Shown here: positions 9,493 to 18,432 of the stretch, piece by piece
Position numbering within the stretch: the stretch's first letter is position 1
How the letters are laid out: every line of letters begins with the position of its first letter
Notes under the pieces: generated by a model
Databases searched by the model: none
What the model saw: only the letters and a program-made list of their open reading frames with translations
Told to the model about the DNA's origin: nothing
Program-made: the position numbers and the translations under genes
Assembly (NCBI GenBank): GCA_018365455.1
Contig: JAGZJZ010000012.1
Location: 62,001-126,000 of the forward strand
Length of the DNA stretch: 64,000 nucleotides
DNA from: Clostridiales bacterium
Lineage (GTDB): Bacteria; Bacillota; Clostridia; Lachnospirales; Lachnospiraceae
Reading direction: 5' to 3'

Positions 9493-10119
9493 TTAATTTG
9501 TTTCAGGATTCAATGCTCCATTTAATTGTTTTGTTGCTTCTGCCAGTGCAGTTGCTTCATCTATACCATCCGCCTGAATTGCAGCTGCCACAACTTTTAC
9601 TGTACCTACAGTACCCTCTATCTTACCTTCTGCTTCTTTATTATATATAACGCTTGTAAAGACTGGAGGAAGTAATTGATCTGCATTCTTTTTCACTACT
9701 TCTGTATTATATTTATAGATCCCATTTAAATTTTTAGAAGAATCTGCCTTAACCCAGTTAGAACTATCCCAACCTTCAATTTTAAAGTTGTTACTTACTA
9801 ATTCGTCTGCTCCGCTAACCTGTACAAATACCCAGCAATCAGCTGAATCAGCCTTAACCGTAACTACCGGTCTCTTAGCAACTTCCTGTCCGGGATACAT
9901 ATTTTTACCGTCAACTTCATCATTCCAATCTGTTTCTTTTGTAAAATCTGGATTTGTATTTCCAGTTTTTTCATCCAAATCAATATTAACTTTACCAACT
10001 GTAAATGTATTTTGTGCCACGTCTGTTGTGCTTGTTAAGTACGCTAAAGTTGCTCCAACCATTACCACACCTGTTAAACAAACTGCTGCTACCATCGTAA
10101 TCAAACTTTTTTTCTTCAT
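9493..10119 (-). CDS. TasA-like secreted protein with SipW-type signal peptide
   Basis: A 208-residue predicted fibre protein. The signal region ends in GATLAYLTSTTDVAQNTFTVGKVNIDLDE, the family pattern. PGQEVAKRPVVTV, followed by a Cys/Trp-containing strand (SADCWVFVQVSG), is also typical. AAAIQADGI near the C-terminus is the conserved block shared with the paralogues. The gene has its own promoter: a -10 TATACT at 10183-10188 with a heptamer direct repeat in place of the -35 box. It is therefore likely activated by the SARP regulator of this locus. The 5' leader is about 57 nt. It lies immediately downstream of sipW, the peptidase expected to process it. Confidence 0.87.
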   Translation of the reverse strand: MKKKSLITMVAAVCLTGVVMVGATLAYLTSTTDVAQNTFTVGKVNIDLDEKTGNTNPDFTKETDWNDEVDGKNMYPGQEVAKRPVVTVKADSADCWVFVQVSGADELVSNNFKIEGWDSSNWVKADSSKNLNGIYKYNTEVVKKNADQLLPPVFTSVIYNKEAEGKIEGTVGTVKVVAAAIQADGIDEATALAEATKQLNGALNPETN

Positions 10120-10182
10120 CCTATTATCTCCTATTCCTTTTCTTATTTATTTGCTCTTTATGTTTATCTATCTTATGTATCC

Positions 10183-10216
10183 AGTATATAACAATCCAGT
10201 CACATACCGGTCATAC
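10183..10216 (-). promoter_or_regulatory. SARP-type direct-repeat operator and -10 box (TasA-like gene 9493-10119)
   Basis: On the minus strand GTATGAC (10210-10216) and ATGTGAC (10199-10205) form a direct repeat with an 11-bp period. A 10-bp spacer then leads to a -10 hexamer TATACT (10183-10188). No -35 box is present; the inner heptamer occupies its place. The geometry is identical to the sites at 15519-15552 and 19971-20004. Binding by the SARP regulator of this locus is inference. Confidence 0.7.
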
Positions 10217-10238
10217 AGAGATAATAAAATGAAATTTT

Positions 10239-10754
10239 TTATTCTTTATTTGTTTCTTTTTTCGTGTCTTTTTTCTCTTCTTTACTAAATATTTCTGGTA
10301 AAAAAACAAGTAAAATCAGTATAATAAATATGCCGCAGATCCCTGCAATTCCAAGGGGAGTTTTGGCATAAATACTGATGTATCCCAGCAGCGGAATATG
10401 AAATCCAACCTTACCAATCACACTGGATGCTGCTACCGGTTCCGCGTCTTCTACTTCATTTGCATCTCCCTTTGTTGTGATTGACTGTTTCTCCTGATCC
10501 ACATCTTTTATTCTATGTGTTACCACCGTATCGCTTCCCATATGAAAGCTAATTACATCCCCCACTTTTAATTCATCAAACGGAGCTTCCTTAACATAAG
10601 CAATGGAACCCACACCTATGTTGGGTTCCATACTTCCGCTTAAAACTGCCATCGTTTGATATCCAAAAAAGTGTGGTAAAATTAAGGCTGCTGCAACAAT
10701 TGCTAATATAATTAATAATAAAGAACTTAATATCCCACATACTTTTTTTAACAT
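10239..10754 (-). CDS. sipW: Signal peptidase I, SipW (ER) type
   Basis: A membrane-bound signal peptidase that processes TasA-like preproteins. It has 171 residues with an N-terminal transmembrane helix (about 5-28) and a C-terminal one (about 135-155), as in SipW. The active site follows the archaeal/ER-type Ser-His pattern rather than the Ser-Lys of ordinary bacterial SPase I. Ser41 lies in VLSGSMEP and His80 in TVVTHRI. GDVISF and the later GKVGFHIPLLGYISIY segment are family hallmarks. The tail is Lys/Glu-rich. It is flanked by TasA-like genes on both sides, and five candidate substrates lie within 12 kb, which is the expected context. Confidence 0.95.
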   Translation of the reverse strand: MLKKVCGILSSLLLIILAIVAAALILPHFFGYQTMAVLSGSMEPNIGVGSIAYVKEAPFDELKVGDVISFHMGSDTVVTHRIKDVDQEKQSITTKGDANEVEDAEPVAASSVIGKVGFHIPLLGYISIYAKTPLGIAGICGIFIILILLVFLPEIFSKEEKKDTKKETNKE

Positions 10755-10818
10755 CTTTTCTCCTCCAAGCTTCTCATGTTTCGTGTCATATATTTTTCTT
10801 TTTTAACAAAAATATCTA

Positions 10819-11394
10819 TTATTTTGCACTATAAATCTTCCATATTCTATTTGCTGATTCCACATTAAAATCCCCGTTTTCGTCTAATGCAGATATCACT
10901 TCTCCTGAATTATTAACGGCTTCTGCCTGCACCGCTTCCTGATATAGTGTCATATCAAATGGTTCAAACTTATCTTTATCTTTTATTACATATTTGCTGA
11001 ATAATGACCCTGTACTTTCTCCCGGTTGAACAACCGCATTATAATAATAAAATCCATCTTTTTCATTATAAATCCATAAATTATTCTGGTTTCCACCGTA
11101 AATGCCAATATTACTTTCTGCACTTTGGGGAGAAATGGTCATTCTCATACGGATAATACAGGCATTTTTTCCTGTATTTCTTACAGACGGCTCCTTTATA
11201 CCTTCTGAAGCAACAATATTTTCTTCTATATCTGTTGTCACATTTCCTACGGTAAAAGTATTTTCTTTTACCGTAGAAACATCTGAATATAATGCAATAG
11301 TCATACCAGTAATACCTATTGCAGCCACACATGCCAGCACCAGAGTGGCCATCAATGCTTTTTTATTATTTATAAATCTATTCATTTTATCCAC
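10819..11394 (-). CDS. TasA-like secreted protein, divergent
   Basis: A 191-residue predicted SipW substrate. The N-terminus has an extended Lys-rich start, a hydrophobic stretch (about 14-33) and MTIALYSDVSTVKENTFTVG, which corresponds to the LAYFTD motif of the family with Tyr and Ser replacing the central Phe-Thr. EPSVRNTGKNACIIRMRM is the NxG...A..R segment common in TasA-like proteins. YQEAVQAEAV corresponds to the conserved AIQA block. The start lies four bases after the stop of the 1347-residue adhesin, with AAGGAG as RBS, so the two are co-transcribed from the 15.5-kb promoter. It may assemble with that adhesin, for example as a pilus-like anchor. This is inference. Confidence 0.82.
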   Translation of the reverse strand: MDKMNRFINNKKALMATLVLACVAAIGITGMTIALYSDVSTVKENTFTVGNVTTDIEENIVASEGIKEPSVRNTGKNACIIRMRMTISPQSAESNIGIYGGNQNNLWIYNEKDGFYYYNAVVQPGESTGSLFSKYVIKDKDKFEPFDMTLYQEAVQAEAVNNSGEVISALDENGDFNVESANRIWKIYSAK

Positions 11395-11397
11395 TCC

Positions 11398-14300
11398 TTA
11401 ATTTTTATTTCCTGTCTGCTTTACACGATCAGGTGTAATTATAATGTTGCCATTCTCATCCATGGTGAATTTATTAATCACGACATCTGTATGGGAATAA
11501 TTATCAGAATTAGTACGAATATTCTTAAATGATACCGTCTGTTCAGATGCATTTTTAGTTAATTCTGCTTCTTTTATATTGCCGCCTTCGCATTCATATC
11601 TTATAGTTTCCAACTCTGTTACTTCATAAGTTCCCAGTGGTAAAAGTTCAAAAGTTTTTTCCTGAGTCATTGGATTACCACTTTCAAAACGCATGGTATA
11701 TTCAAACATTTTTCCGGTTTCTAAATGTCGTATCTGGAAAGTAAAAATTGGATCACCATTTTCATAATTTGCAGTATCAATTGTCTTTTTAATCGTTAAA
11801 TTTCCTAATAACAAAGTATTTGTTACGATGACTTCTGCGTTCTTTTTAAATAATAGTTTACCGGAAGCTTTTCCATCAGTGCTCAGAATATCTGCATTTT
11901 TCACTTCGTAAGTTTCTTTATCGTATTTGGTAAAGTTCTTATTTAATTCATCCAAATTAGATTCCTTTACTTCGAAACTTGTTCCTGACGGAATCTTAGG
12001 AATTCTAATTTGATCGCCTGCTTTTACATATATCTTACCTTTTACTGCGTGCTCGCGGTTTTCGTCTTCTTTTGCCTCATTTCGAATAAACTCACCCTCA
12101 AACAAATGACCACCTACTGTAACGGTTAATTCATAAGTATCTTCAGAGGAACCAGAAGTTAATACTTTTTCAATTACCAGATCCTGCAAATTATCTCCGG
12201 TACAAAAATTTTGAAAGTTAACTGTAAGATCTGTGCCAACTACAAGTGCCTGGCTTCTGATGATAAAGCTAGACCCGTCCTCACCCTCAATAATTGAACC
12301 ATTTGCTGTTGTTAACTGTACATCATTCACAATAAATTCATCATACTGGTTCTGAACAACATCTGTCTCTTCAACAAAATACTTTTTCCCCATATCAAAT
12401 TGTGTGAATTGGGCTGTCTGGCCATGTTTTAAAGTAAAACTGCCATCCTCTTCTGTCAGCATTTCTTTTGTTTTGCTGCCATCGATCAGTGTATATGCTC
12501 CATCCTTCACCAAACTATATTTTGTAGAATCATTATTACGGATTACATCTCCATTCTCATCTTCTACATAAAGTTTAAAATTAAAGTTTACGTCACTGAA
12601 TGACCCTTCATTTATATTCCCAATTTCTTTTGTAATATTAACACTTCCCTTAGGAACTGTAGGGATATTAAATTTCAGTTTGCAGTTAGATGCTCCGGCA
12701 CCACGCTCCATGTAGAATACTTTAATTTCATGAGCCGTATAGTTTTTGAAATAGTTCTCTCCTTCGGCAAATTTAGACATATCTGCATTTGCTGCTTTAA
12801 ATAAAGCCTTTATGTTTGTAGGAGTAACACCCTGAACATTTACATCTCCTGTTTGGAAATTAATGCTTCCGCTGCGTGCATCATGACATCCCCCAATATC
12901 CAATACCAGAACTCCGTCAATGAAAACCCACATATCATCATCACCGTTAAACTCAAAAACCATAGGACTTCCGTCAACGATACCGTCTTTCGGCTGTGCA
13001 AAGGAAGCACTCATATTTAAACCAAAATGATATGTCGTTCCCTGGGTTTTATATAATTCTTCTCCATATCTGGCATCATTTTGGCTTAATGGATTTCCCT
13101 GTTCGTCATAATAATTTTTGTTCGTACTAAGTTTTCCATTCTCTATTTCATTGTAAGGCATAAAATTTCCACGCTGATAGTAGAATATATTGGAATTATT
13201 TGGCGTACCGATCTGCTTGTATACAGAGAAGTTCCCAGCATTATCTCCTGTTTGATTTAAGTAAGCATAGTTATCAAAACTACTATAGTAAAAATACTTA
13301 CTTTCGTCGTATACACTTTTCAAAAACAAGTGATTTGCGTTTGCCTGAGTTGAATACCCACCCTGTGGGTCAAACCATTCTTTTAATGTTGTTCCTCTGA
13401 GATCTTTGTTACTTCCAGATTTTCTAATTGCTTCACCAAATTTTGTACTAAATACCGGGTACCCGTCTGCATCTAAATTGTTTTGCACCATCCCCTGTTT
13501 GACCCCTCGGCCATATTCTGTCTCATTCCATACTCCGCCTGTAAACTGATGTTCATTAAATGGATATTTAAACATATTCAGTTCAATACCTTTACCTGCA
13601 CTATCCACTGTATCAACTGTTTCCAGTTTGTCAATGTATTCGAAATATAATTTATCTCCAGCCTGCACATTATAGGTACTGTTGTTTTCACTCAGTTTCA
13701 CTTGCCAGCCATTGTTATTAGAATTTTTCCAAAGCATGACATTATTAATTTCTTTTGGTGCATTCCAATTTCTGGATGTCATATATGCTCGTGCAAACCA
13801 TTTATTTTCCAGGGCTTTTTCGTTTTCTTCGTCTTTGCTTTGAATCCATTCACTTATCTGGCTGGGAGATGCCTGCGGCCATGATCCCGATGTCAACTTA
13901 TCCAAACTAATATCTTTTTTCAGTAAATCATTTCCACTTTTATCAACAATATGGATATTTAAGCTCTGAGTTGTAGTTGATTGACTCGTTCCATTCTTAT
14001 TTGTCCAAACAAGTGTAAAAATGGAAAAACTGTTAACTTGAAAATTAGTAGTAACCACTTCTTCTTTTTTATTTACATCTACGGATGCATGCTTCACTTC
14101 TTCAACAACGACATCCTTATCTTTGCTTTCATTAAAATGGTATAATGCAACATTCTGTTCTATATCGTTTTCTGCATTATCATCCGTTGTATTTGCTGCA
14201 TTTTCCGGTTTTACACCCTCTTTAAAATCCATAGTCACTGCTACGTCTCCGGAAGGTTCCACCTCAACACCATCTTTTACAAAACTAATATCATATGCCA

Positions 14301-15441
14301 AAAATCCTGTAATTGTATCAACCTCTGATTTAACATTGGCTTTTAACAGACTCTCTACTCTGTCTAATTCCTCTTTTTCCACAACCGGCACAACTTTCAG
14401 TTCAGCTCCTCTTGGAAGAATCCCTGCTTCGCTTAAAACTGCCTTCACCGTTACCTGGTCATCATCGTATGTATATTCCGTTGTTGTATCCGCTCCATTC
14501 CAGGCGATTGCGAACTGGTTTACGTGATCTGATTCAAATGCAACTGCGCCTACTGCTAAATCGGAATCGCAATTTAAAACAGTTGTTTTATCTTTCAGGT
14601 CTGTTACATTAGTCTTTCCAACTTCAATTTCATCTGCTGTGAACTGTAAAACCTGTGCCTGAGTTGCTTTTAAATTCATTCCTTCGGTTTTGAAGATTTC
14701 AGGAAGGACTGCATTTTTGAAGTTGATGGAAACTTTCATTTCATCATTTATCTGATAAACCACACCATCTTTTTCAAAATAAATTTCATAAGCGTTAAAT
14801 CCATCAATTGGTGCCGCATCTTTTTCTGCTTTTTCATTTATCATGTCATTGATCTTGTCATAAGCAGCTTTTTCTGCTTTATCTGATTCCGGGCTGTTAT
14901 CTGAAATTGTTTTATTTAATATGGGTTTAACCACTAACGCTGCATCTGCCAAAACGGCATCCACATTCTTTAATGACACTTCAACTGTCATCTCATCGTT
15001 TTCAAAGAGATATTGTGACTGCATTTCTTCCGAATTGCTTTCTGTCTCTGTCAAAGAGGTTTCGCTTGTCTCTGATGTCATTTCGGTCTGCATTTCTTCC
15101 TGACTTTCACTCTGTACTTCACTGTCAGCCTCTGTCTCAGGAATACTTTCTGCAGCCGGTTCCGTATTTATTTCAGTTTCCGGTAATGAAGCAGCTTCTG
15201 TTTGTACCTCAGTCATTACGACTGGTTCTGTTTGTGCATCTGCCGTTTCACTTTCCACCGGAGCTGCTGTCTCAGCCTGACTGGTTTCATTAAGCATTTC
15301 TGCCTCTGCTACCGTCCCCGGGATTTCTGTGTTATCCGATTTATCCGCCGCCAGTACTACTCCATTGGAACCTAAAGCAGATACGATCATGGCCATACAT
15401 AAAAGGATTGCAGTTAATCTTTTTTTCATTCTTATTTTCAT
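11398..15441 (-). CDS. Large secreted fibro-slime/Cna-B-type adhesin
   Basis: A 1347-residue surface protein. It has a Sec signal peptide (about 1-31, ending VVLAA) and a Thr/Glu/Ser-rich low-complexity linker (about 35-145). Two related beta modules follow, each beginning with a (D/V)xVTV(K/S) strand and ending in a NQFAIAW or NSFSIFTLVW strand (about 148-310 and 325-480). A fibro-slime/PA14-like domain (about 700-960) carries FEFNGDDDMWVFIDGVLVLDIGG, recognisable though only its core is quoted here (GDDDMWVFIDG). Several DUF7601/Cna-B-like pilin modules occupy about 960-1330. The C-terminus stops at VKQTGNKN, where a sortase motif would begin, with no hydrophobic tail. The protein is therefore either released or attached through partners. 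A SARP-type operator lies upstream, and RBS AGGAGG precedes the ATG. Confidence 0.8.
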   Translation of the reverse strand: MKIRMKKRLTAILLCMAMIVSALGSNGVVLAADKSDNTEIPGTVAEAEMLNETSQAETAAPVESETADAQTEPVVMTEVQTEAASLPETEINTEPAAESIPETEADSEVQSESQEEMQTEMTSETSETSLTETESNSEEMQSQYLFENDEMTVEVSLKNVDAVLADAALVVKPILNKTISDNSPESDKAEKAAYDKINDMINEKAEKDAAPIDGFNAYEIYFEKDGVVYQINDEMKVSINFKNAVLPEIFKTEGMNLKATQAQVLQFTADEIEVGKTNVTDLKDKTTVLNCDSDLAVGAVAFESDHVNQFAIAWNGADTTTEYTYDDDQVTVKAVLSEAGILPRGAELKVVPVVEKEELDRVESLLKANVKSEVDTITGFLAYDISFVKDGVEVEPSGDVAVTMDFKEGVKPENAANTTDDNAENDIEQNVALYHFNESKDKDVVVEEVKHASVDVNKKEEVVTTNFQVNSFSIFTLVWTNKNGTSQSTTTQSLNIHIVDKSGNDLLKKDISLDKLTSGSWPQASPSQISEWIQSKDEENEKALENKWFARAYMTSRNWNAPKEINNVMLWKNSNNNGWQVKLSENNSTYNVQAGDKLYFEYIDKLETVDTVDSAGKGIELNMFKYPFNEHQFTGGVWNETEYGRGVKQGMVQNNLDADGYPVFSTKFGEAIRKSGSNKDLRGTTLKEWFDPQGGYSTQANANHLFLKSVYDESKYFYYSSFDNYAYLNQTGDNAGNFSVYKQIGTPNNSNIFYYQRGNFMPYNEIENGKLSTNKNYYDEQGNPLSQNDARYGEELYKTQGTTYHFGLNMSASFAQPKDGIVDGSPMVFEFNGDDDMWVFIDGVLVLDIGGCHDARSGSINFQTGDVNVQGVTPTNIKALFKAANADMSKFAEGENYFKNYTAHEIKVFYMERGAGASNCKLKFNIPTVPKGSVNITKEIGNINEGSFSDVNFNFKLYVEDENGDVIRNNDSTKYSLVKDGAYTLIDGSKTKEMLTEEDGSFTLKHGQTAQFTQFDMGKKYFVEETDVVQNQYDEFIVNDVQLTTANGSIIEGEDGSSFIIRSQALVVGTDLTVNFQNFCTGDNLQDLVIEKVLTSGSSEDTYELTVTVGGHLFEGEFIRNEAKEDENREHAVKGKIYVKAGDQIRIPKIPSGTSFEVKESNLDELNKNFTKYDKETYEVKNADILSTDGKASGKLLFKKNAEVIVTNTLLLGNLTIKKTIDTANYENGDPIFTFQIRHLETGKMFEYTMRFESGNPMTQEKTFELLPLGTYEVTELETIRYECEGGNIKEAELTKNASEQTVSFKNIRTNSDNYSHTDVVINKFTMDENGNIIITPDRVKQTGNKN

Positions 15442-15518
15442 GTGGATCCTCCTCTGATATACTATCTATTCTCTTTCAGATATCAACTTATCCCGTTAAT
15501 TCTTCGTTTTATAGATTT

Positions 15519-15552
15519 ACTATATCAAAAGCAAGTCACAGACTGGTCACAG
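15519..15552 (-). promoter_or_regulatory. SARP-type direct-repeat operator and -10 box (adhesin operon)
   Basis: On the minus strand two identical CTGTGAC heptamers (15546-15552 and 15535-15541) sit with an 11-bp period. A 10-bp spacer leads to the -10 hexamer TATAGT (15519-15524). The predicted start is near 15512, giving a leader of about 70 nt to the ATG at 15441. Same spacing as the two sister sites in this locus. Confidence 0.75.
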
Positions 15553-15583
15553 CAAACAAACTAAGTGAAAAAATATGGTGATA

Positions 15584-16027
15584 TCATAAATCTGATATCA
15601 CCACATGATCTGTTACTATTTGTATCATCTGAATGGCACCTTCAAACCTGTCCAGCATTTCCCCCTGCAGGCTATGTACCTCTCCCTGCCAAGTAGAATG
15701 CCTTCTGCTGGTTACGATAACATCAAAGGTTGCCATTGTGCCTTTTTGCTTTAAAATTTCCTCAATATCCATTTCACTGTTTGGATTCATCGAAAAAAAA
15801 GAATGTGAATGCTCTTTTAAAAAACTCCTTTTTTCCTGAAACGCCTGGGGATAACCCGCTGCATCAAAAATTTTATCCACCTCAATTAAGAGGCTGGAAA
15901 GATCCTGAAACTTTATTTCATCCTTTGACAACCTGGTGTAAGCCCTGCCCTGAAAATAAATATCTTTTTTTTCGTCTATACAGATTCTAAGAGCATTCAT
16001 CAAGTAATAAGACTGTATCTTTTCCAC
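15584..16027 (-). CDS. TWQG-domain protein paired with the SARP regulator
   Basis: A 147-residue soluble protein with no recognised name. Residues 1-95 form an alpha-rich N-terminal part (NALRICIDEKKDIYFQGRAY, then helices around SSLLIEVDKIFDAAG). Residues 101-143 match the small protein encoded at 8291-8485: FDVIVTSRRHSTWQGEV followed by a helix with RFEGAIQMIQIV. It starts 11 nt after the stop of the SARP regulator gene and is surely co-transcribed with it. This points to a role in regulation or in sensing the state of the fibre, perhaps as a partner of the regulator's GGDEF-like tail. That is inference. No secretion signal. Confidence 0.72.
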   Translation of the reverse strand: MEKIQSYYLMNALRICIDEKKDIYFQGRAYTRLSKDEIKFQDLSSLLIEVDKIFDAAGYPQAFQEKRSFLKEHSHSFFSMNPNSEMDIEEILKQKGTMATFDVIVTSRRHSTWQGEVHSLQGEMLDRFEGAIQMIQIVTDHVVISDL

Positions 16028-16038
16028 AAATGCTCCTC

Positions 16039-17268
16039 CTATTCGTTGCTTATATCCCCAAAATTAATTTCTTCCAGACTGCTTCTTATGTTAAACTTCT
16101 TCCACTTTCCCGAATTATAAAAATTGTCTTCAATTCTCTTCAATACCATCTTCCCGGATTCATATGTACATGTTGGCAGCAACACTACATACTGTGATCC
16201 GCTGTACCTGGCCGCTACATCTCCTGCCCGAAGACAACCAAAAGCATCCTTTACATGATCCATGGCCCGTTTCAGCATGGAAAGATAAGTTTCTGTCCCC
16301 TTTTCAATATACTGGGGCGGATTAATCGTGATCAGCGCAACATGAACTGCCATTCCAAATCTCTGCGCCTGCCTCGCCTGCAGCCTGTATATTTCACGGA
16401 ATATCCCGTACTTGCAGAGAAATACCCCCTGTGGTTTCGCTGCTTCACACAGATCGTCCTGAATTCTTTTAATATCCAGTTCCTGGCTGTTCATTTCATT
16501 TAACAGCGATTGATATATTTCTTCCAGCTGGCTGGACGGTTTCACACCCAGATTTTCATACAAATGTTCAACCGCTCTTGTATAGTACTCCTGGGCAATT
16601 TTCTCTTTGTGCTGTCCAATAAAAGACTTTATCAGCAGATAGTACAAATATTCATCCAGGGAGTCCATGGATATTGCCTTGCTGCAGACATTCTCCATCT
16701 CCTCATAGCTGCCCGCTTCTTCATATAATTCCGCCAGGCTTTTTACTGCCGACAAAAACATGGAATGATAATAAGCAGACAGTGAAATCACCCAGTGTTC
16801 GGATGAGATCTTAGGCAGATACATCCCGGTGTACAGATCAACCGCACGCCGATACTGAGTCATTTGAGCCTCTGCATCGTCTTTTATTCCTTTTGCATTT
16901 TTACAACACAATTCAAATTCTTCACAATCCACCTTAACCGTTACATCCGGATTCCAGTAGTATGATCCCCGTCCCGTCAGAATATAATCTGAACTGCCCA
17001 GCACCTTCTTCATAATATTCCTAAGACGGTACATCAGGTTTTTTAATGCCCCTACCTGATTATCAGTCTCATCCTCATTCCAAAGAAGATCTCCAAGCTC
17101 CTGCACCTGGATCATTCTGTTTCTGTTATTTAAAAAATAAGTTAAAAGCCTCGTAACCATGACAGAACGAATATTATCATCATTCAAAATATTCTTTCCG
17201 TCAGTCACCTGAAAATCGCCAAACATCTTCACATGTAATTTGTTCAATTTATTCTCCATATTAGCCAT
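16039..17268 (-). CDS. SARP/AfsR-type BTAD transcriptional regulator with degenerate GGDEF-like tail
   Basis: A 409-residue DNA-binding activator. Residues about 9-105 are an OmpR-type winged helix (VKMFGDFQVTDG, then VTRLLTYFL, ELGDLLW and ALKNLMYRLRNIMKK). Residues about 112-258 are a bacterial transcriptional activation domain of TPR-like helices (VDLYTGMYLP, YEEMENVCSKAI, YYLLIKSFI). Residues about 275-405 look like a GGDEF fold: GDVAARYSGSQYVVLLP sits where active cyclases have RxGGDEF, so catalysis is unlikely. SARP proteins bind heptamer repeats overlapping the -35 region, and three such sites with identical spacing occur in this locus. The regulator is downstream of the 19843-17443 operon and may be fed by read-through across a hairpin (17309-17337). 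There is no signal-receiver domain, so the input is unknown. Confidence 0.85.
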   Translation of the reverse strand: MANMENKLNKLHVKMFGDFQVTDGKNILNDDNIRSVMVTRLLTYFLNNRNRMIQVQELGDLLWNEDETDNQVGALKNLMYRLRNIMKKVLGSSDYILTGRGSYYWNPDVTVKVDCEEFELCCKNAKGIKDDAEAQMTQYRRAVDLYTGMYLPKISSEHWVISLSAYYHSMFLSAVKSLAELYEEAGSYEEMENVCSKAISMDSLDEYLYYLLIKSFIGQHKEKIAQEYYTRAVEHLYENLGVKPSSQLEEIYQSLLNEMNSQELDIKRIQDDLCEAAKPQGVFLCKYGIFREIYRLQARQAQRFGMAVHVALITINPPQYIEKGTETYLSMLKRAMDHVKDAFGCLRAGDVAARYSGSQYVVLLPTCTYESGKMVLKRIEDNFYNSGKWKKFNIRSSLEEINFGDISNE

Positions 17269-17308
17269 AAGACATTATTCCTGTCATTGTGATTATTTTA
17301 TGCCAATG

Positions 17309-17337
17309 CCCCATATCATCAGAACAATGATATGGGG
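17309..17337. promoter_or_regulatory. Perfect hairpin/palindrome upstream of the SARP gene
   Basis: An 11-bp inverted repeat (CCCCATATCAT and its complement) with a 7-nt loop, 41 bp upstream of the regulator's ATG. There is no U-tract on either side, so a simple terminator is unlikely. It may be an attenuating or mRNA-stabilising hairpin between the surface-protein genes and the regulator, or an operator. Confidence 0.45.
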
Positions 17338-17442
17338 TATCTGCAAGTTATCTATGCCTATCATAGCACTAATATTCTCATCATGCAATCTTCAGGGCCT
17401 ATTATATTTACATCTTTCATAAATCTTAATAATTTGCTTCCA

Positions 17443-18432
17443 TTATCTGCGCCTTCTGGAAACTACTGTCTTTATTCCAAATGCTGCCGCTGCTGCAAGC
17501 AGGATTCCAAGTATAACATATACAACTGTATAATCATTTTTTACCTCAGGAGCCTTTGCAAGCGGTACATCTTCGTCTTCTATACTAACCGTTTCCTGTT
17601 CCGAATCAGTCTCAGGAGAATCTGCCAAAGGAACCTGTTCATCGGGAATATTTACCGTATTCTCATCTGCTCCCGGCTGAGTATTGTTATCAGGAGCTGC
17701 CTGCTGATTGTTATCAACATTATTCGGCGTATTGTTGGCATTGTTATCTGCAGTATTATTTGGTGTCGTATTATTTGGTGTTGTGTTTGCCGGTGTATTG
17801 GCTGGTGTTGTTACCGGCGTATTATTTGCTGCCGGGGTTGTCGGTGTAGTCGGCTGGTTATTATCCGGCGGATTCGGCGCTTCTGTAGCCGGCGGGTTTG
17901 TCTGCGGCTCCGTCTGCTGTACATTGGATTGATTTGCGGTATAGATAAACTGGATTTCAGAACTGGAGTCTGACAATACTACCGATTTCGATTTCTGATC
18001 TACGGTATAACCGCTGATCAGTAATGCGGATTCTGTAATTTTATTTCCGCTCTCGCCCATTGTAACTTTCGTTGTTGCAAGCTGATTTCCATTTGTATCC
18101 ACATATTTTACTGCATACTCTAATCCGTTTACAACTGGAACATATTTGGCAACATATATTTTTTTTCCGGTTACCTCCGTACCGGCTTCCTGGGGTTCCT
18201 CACTCCATTCCTTAAAGACATATCCGGTTTCCGGAATAGCATAAGGACTATTGGGAAATCCCTCACCATACGGGATATTATAAACCACTTTCTTACCGTC
18301 GCCCTCACTTAAAGTTCCATGGGAACCTCCGCGAAACACGATCTCATAACTTTTTGCCGCTTCTGCAGAAAGTACAGGCACTGCCAAAAAAATCATCAAA
18401 AAGCATATCATCAGCATACTTATTTTTTTCAT
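17443..18432 (-). CDS. Surface protein with InlB/MucBP-like repeats, Pro/Asn/Thr stalk and C-terminal anchor
   Basis: A 329-residue exported protein. A signal peptide (about 1-25) is followed by a beta-grasp-type repeat (YEIVFRGGSHGTLSEGDG to KIYVAKYVPV, InlB B-repeat-like). A MucBP-like repeat comes next (about 108-168, VKYVDTNGNQLATTKV to IQFIYTA). A long Pro/Thr/Asn-rich stalk (about 170-255) and two copies of an acidic D/E-x-VPLA motif precede a single transmembrane helix (about 303-322) and an Arg tail (SRRRR). No canonical LPXTG is present, so it may stay as a membrane protein or be handled by a variant sortase. Its start overlaps the stop of 18429-19193 by 4 nt. Likely a matrix or mucus-binding stalk protein of the fibre locus. 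Confidence 0.75.
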   Translation of the reverse strand: MKKISMLMICFLMIFLAVPVLSAEAAKSYEIVFRGGSHGTLSEGDGKKVVYNIPYGEGFPNSPYAIPETGYVFKEWSEEPQEAGTEVTGKKIYVAKYVPVVNGLEYAVKYVDTNGNQLATTKVTMGESGNKITESALLISGYTVDQKSKSVVLSDSSSEIQFIYTANQSNVQQTEPQTNPPATEAPNPPDNNQPTTPTTPAANNTPVTTPANTPANTTPNNTTPNNTADNNANNTPNNVDNNQQAAPDNNTQPGADENTVNIPDEQVPLADSPETDSEQETVSIEDEDVPLAKAPEVKNDYTVVYVILGILLAAAAAFGIKTVVSRRRR

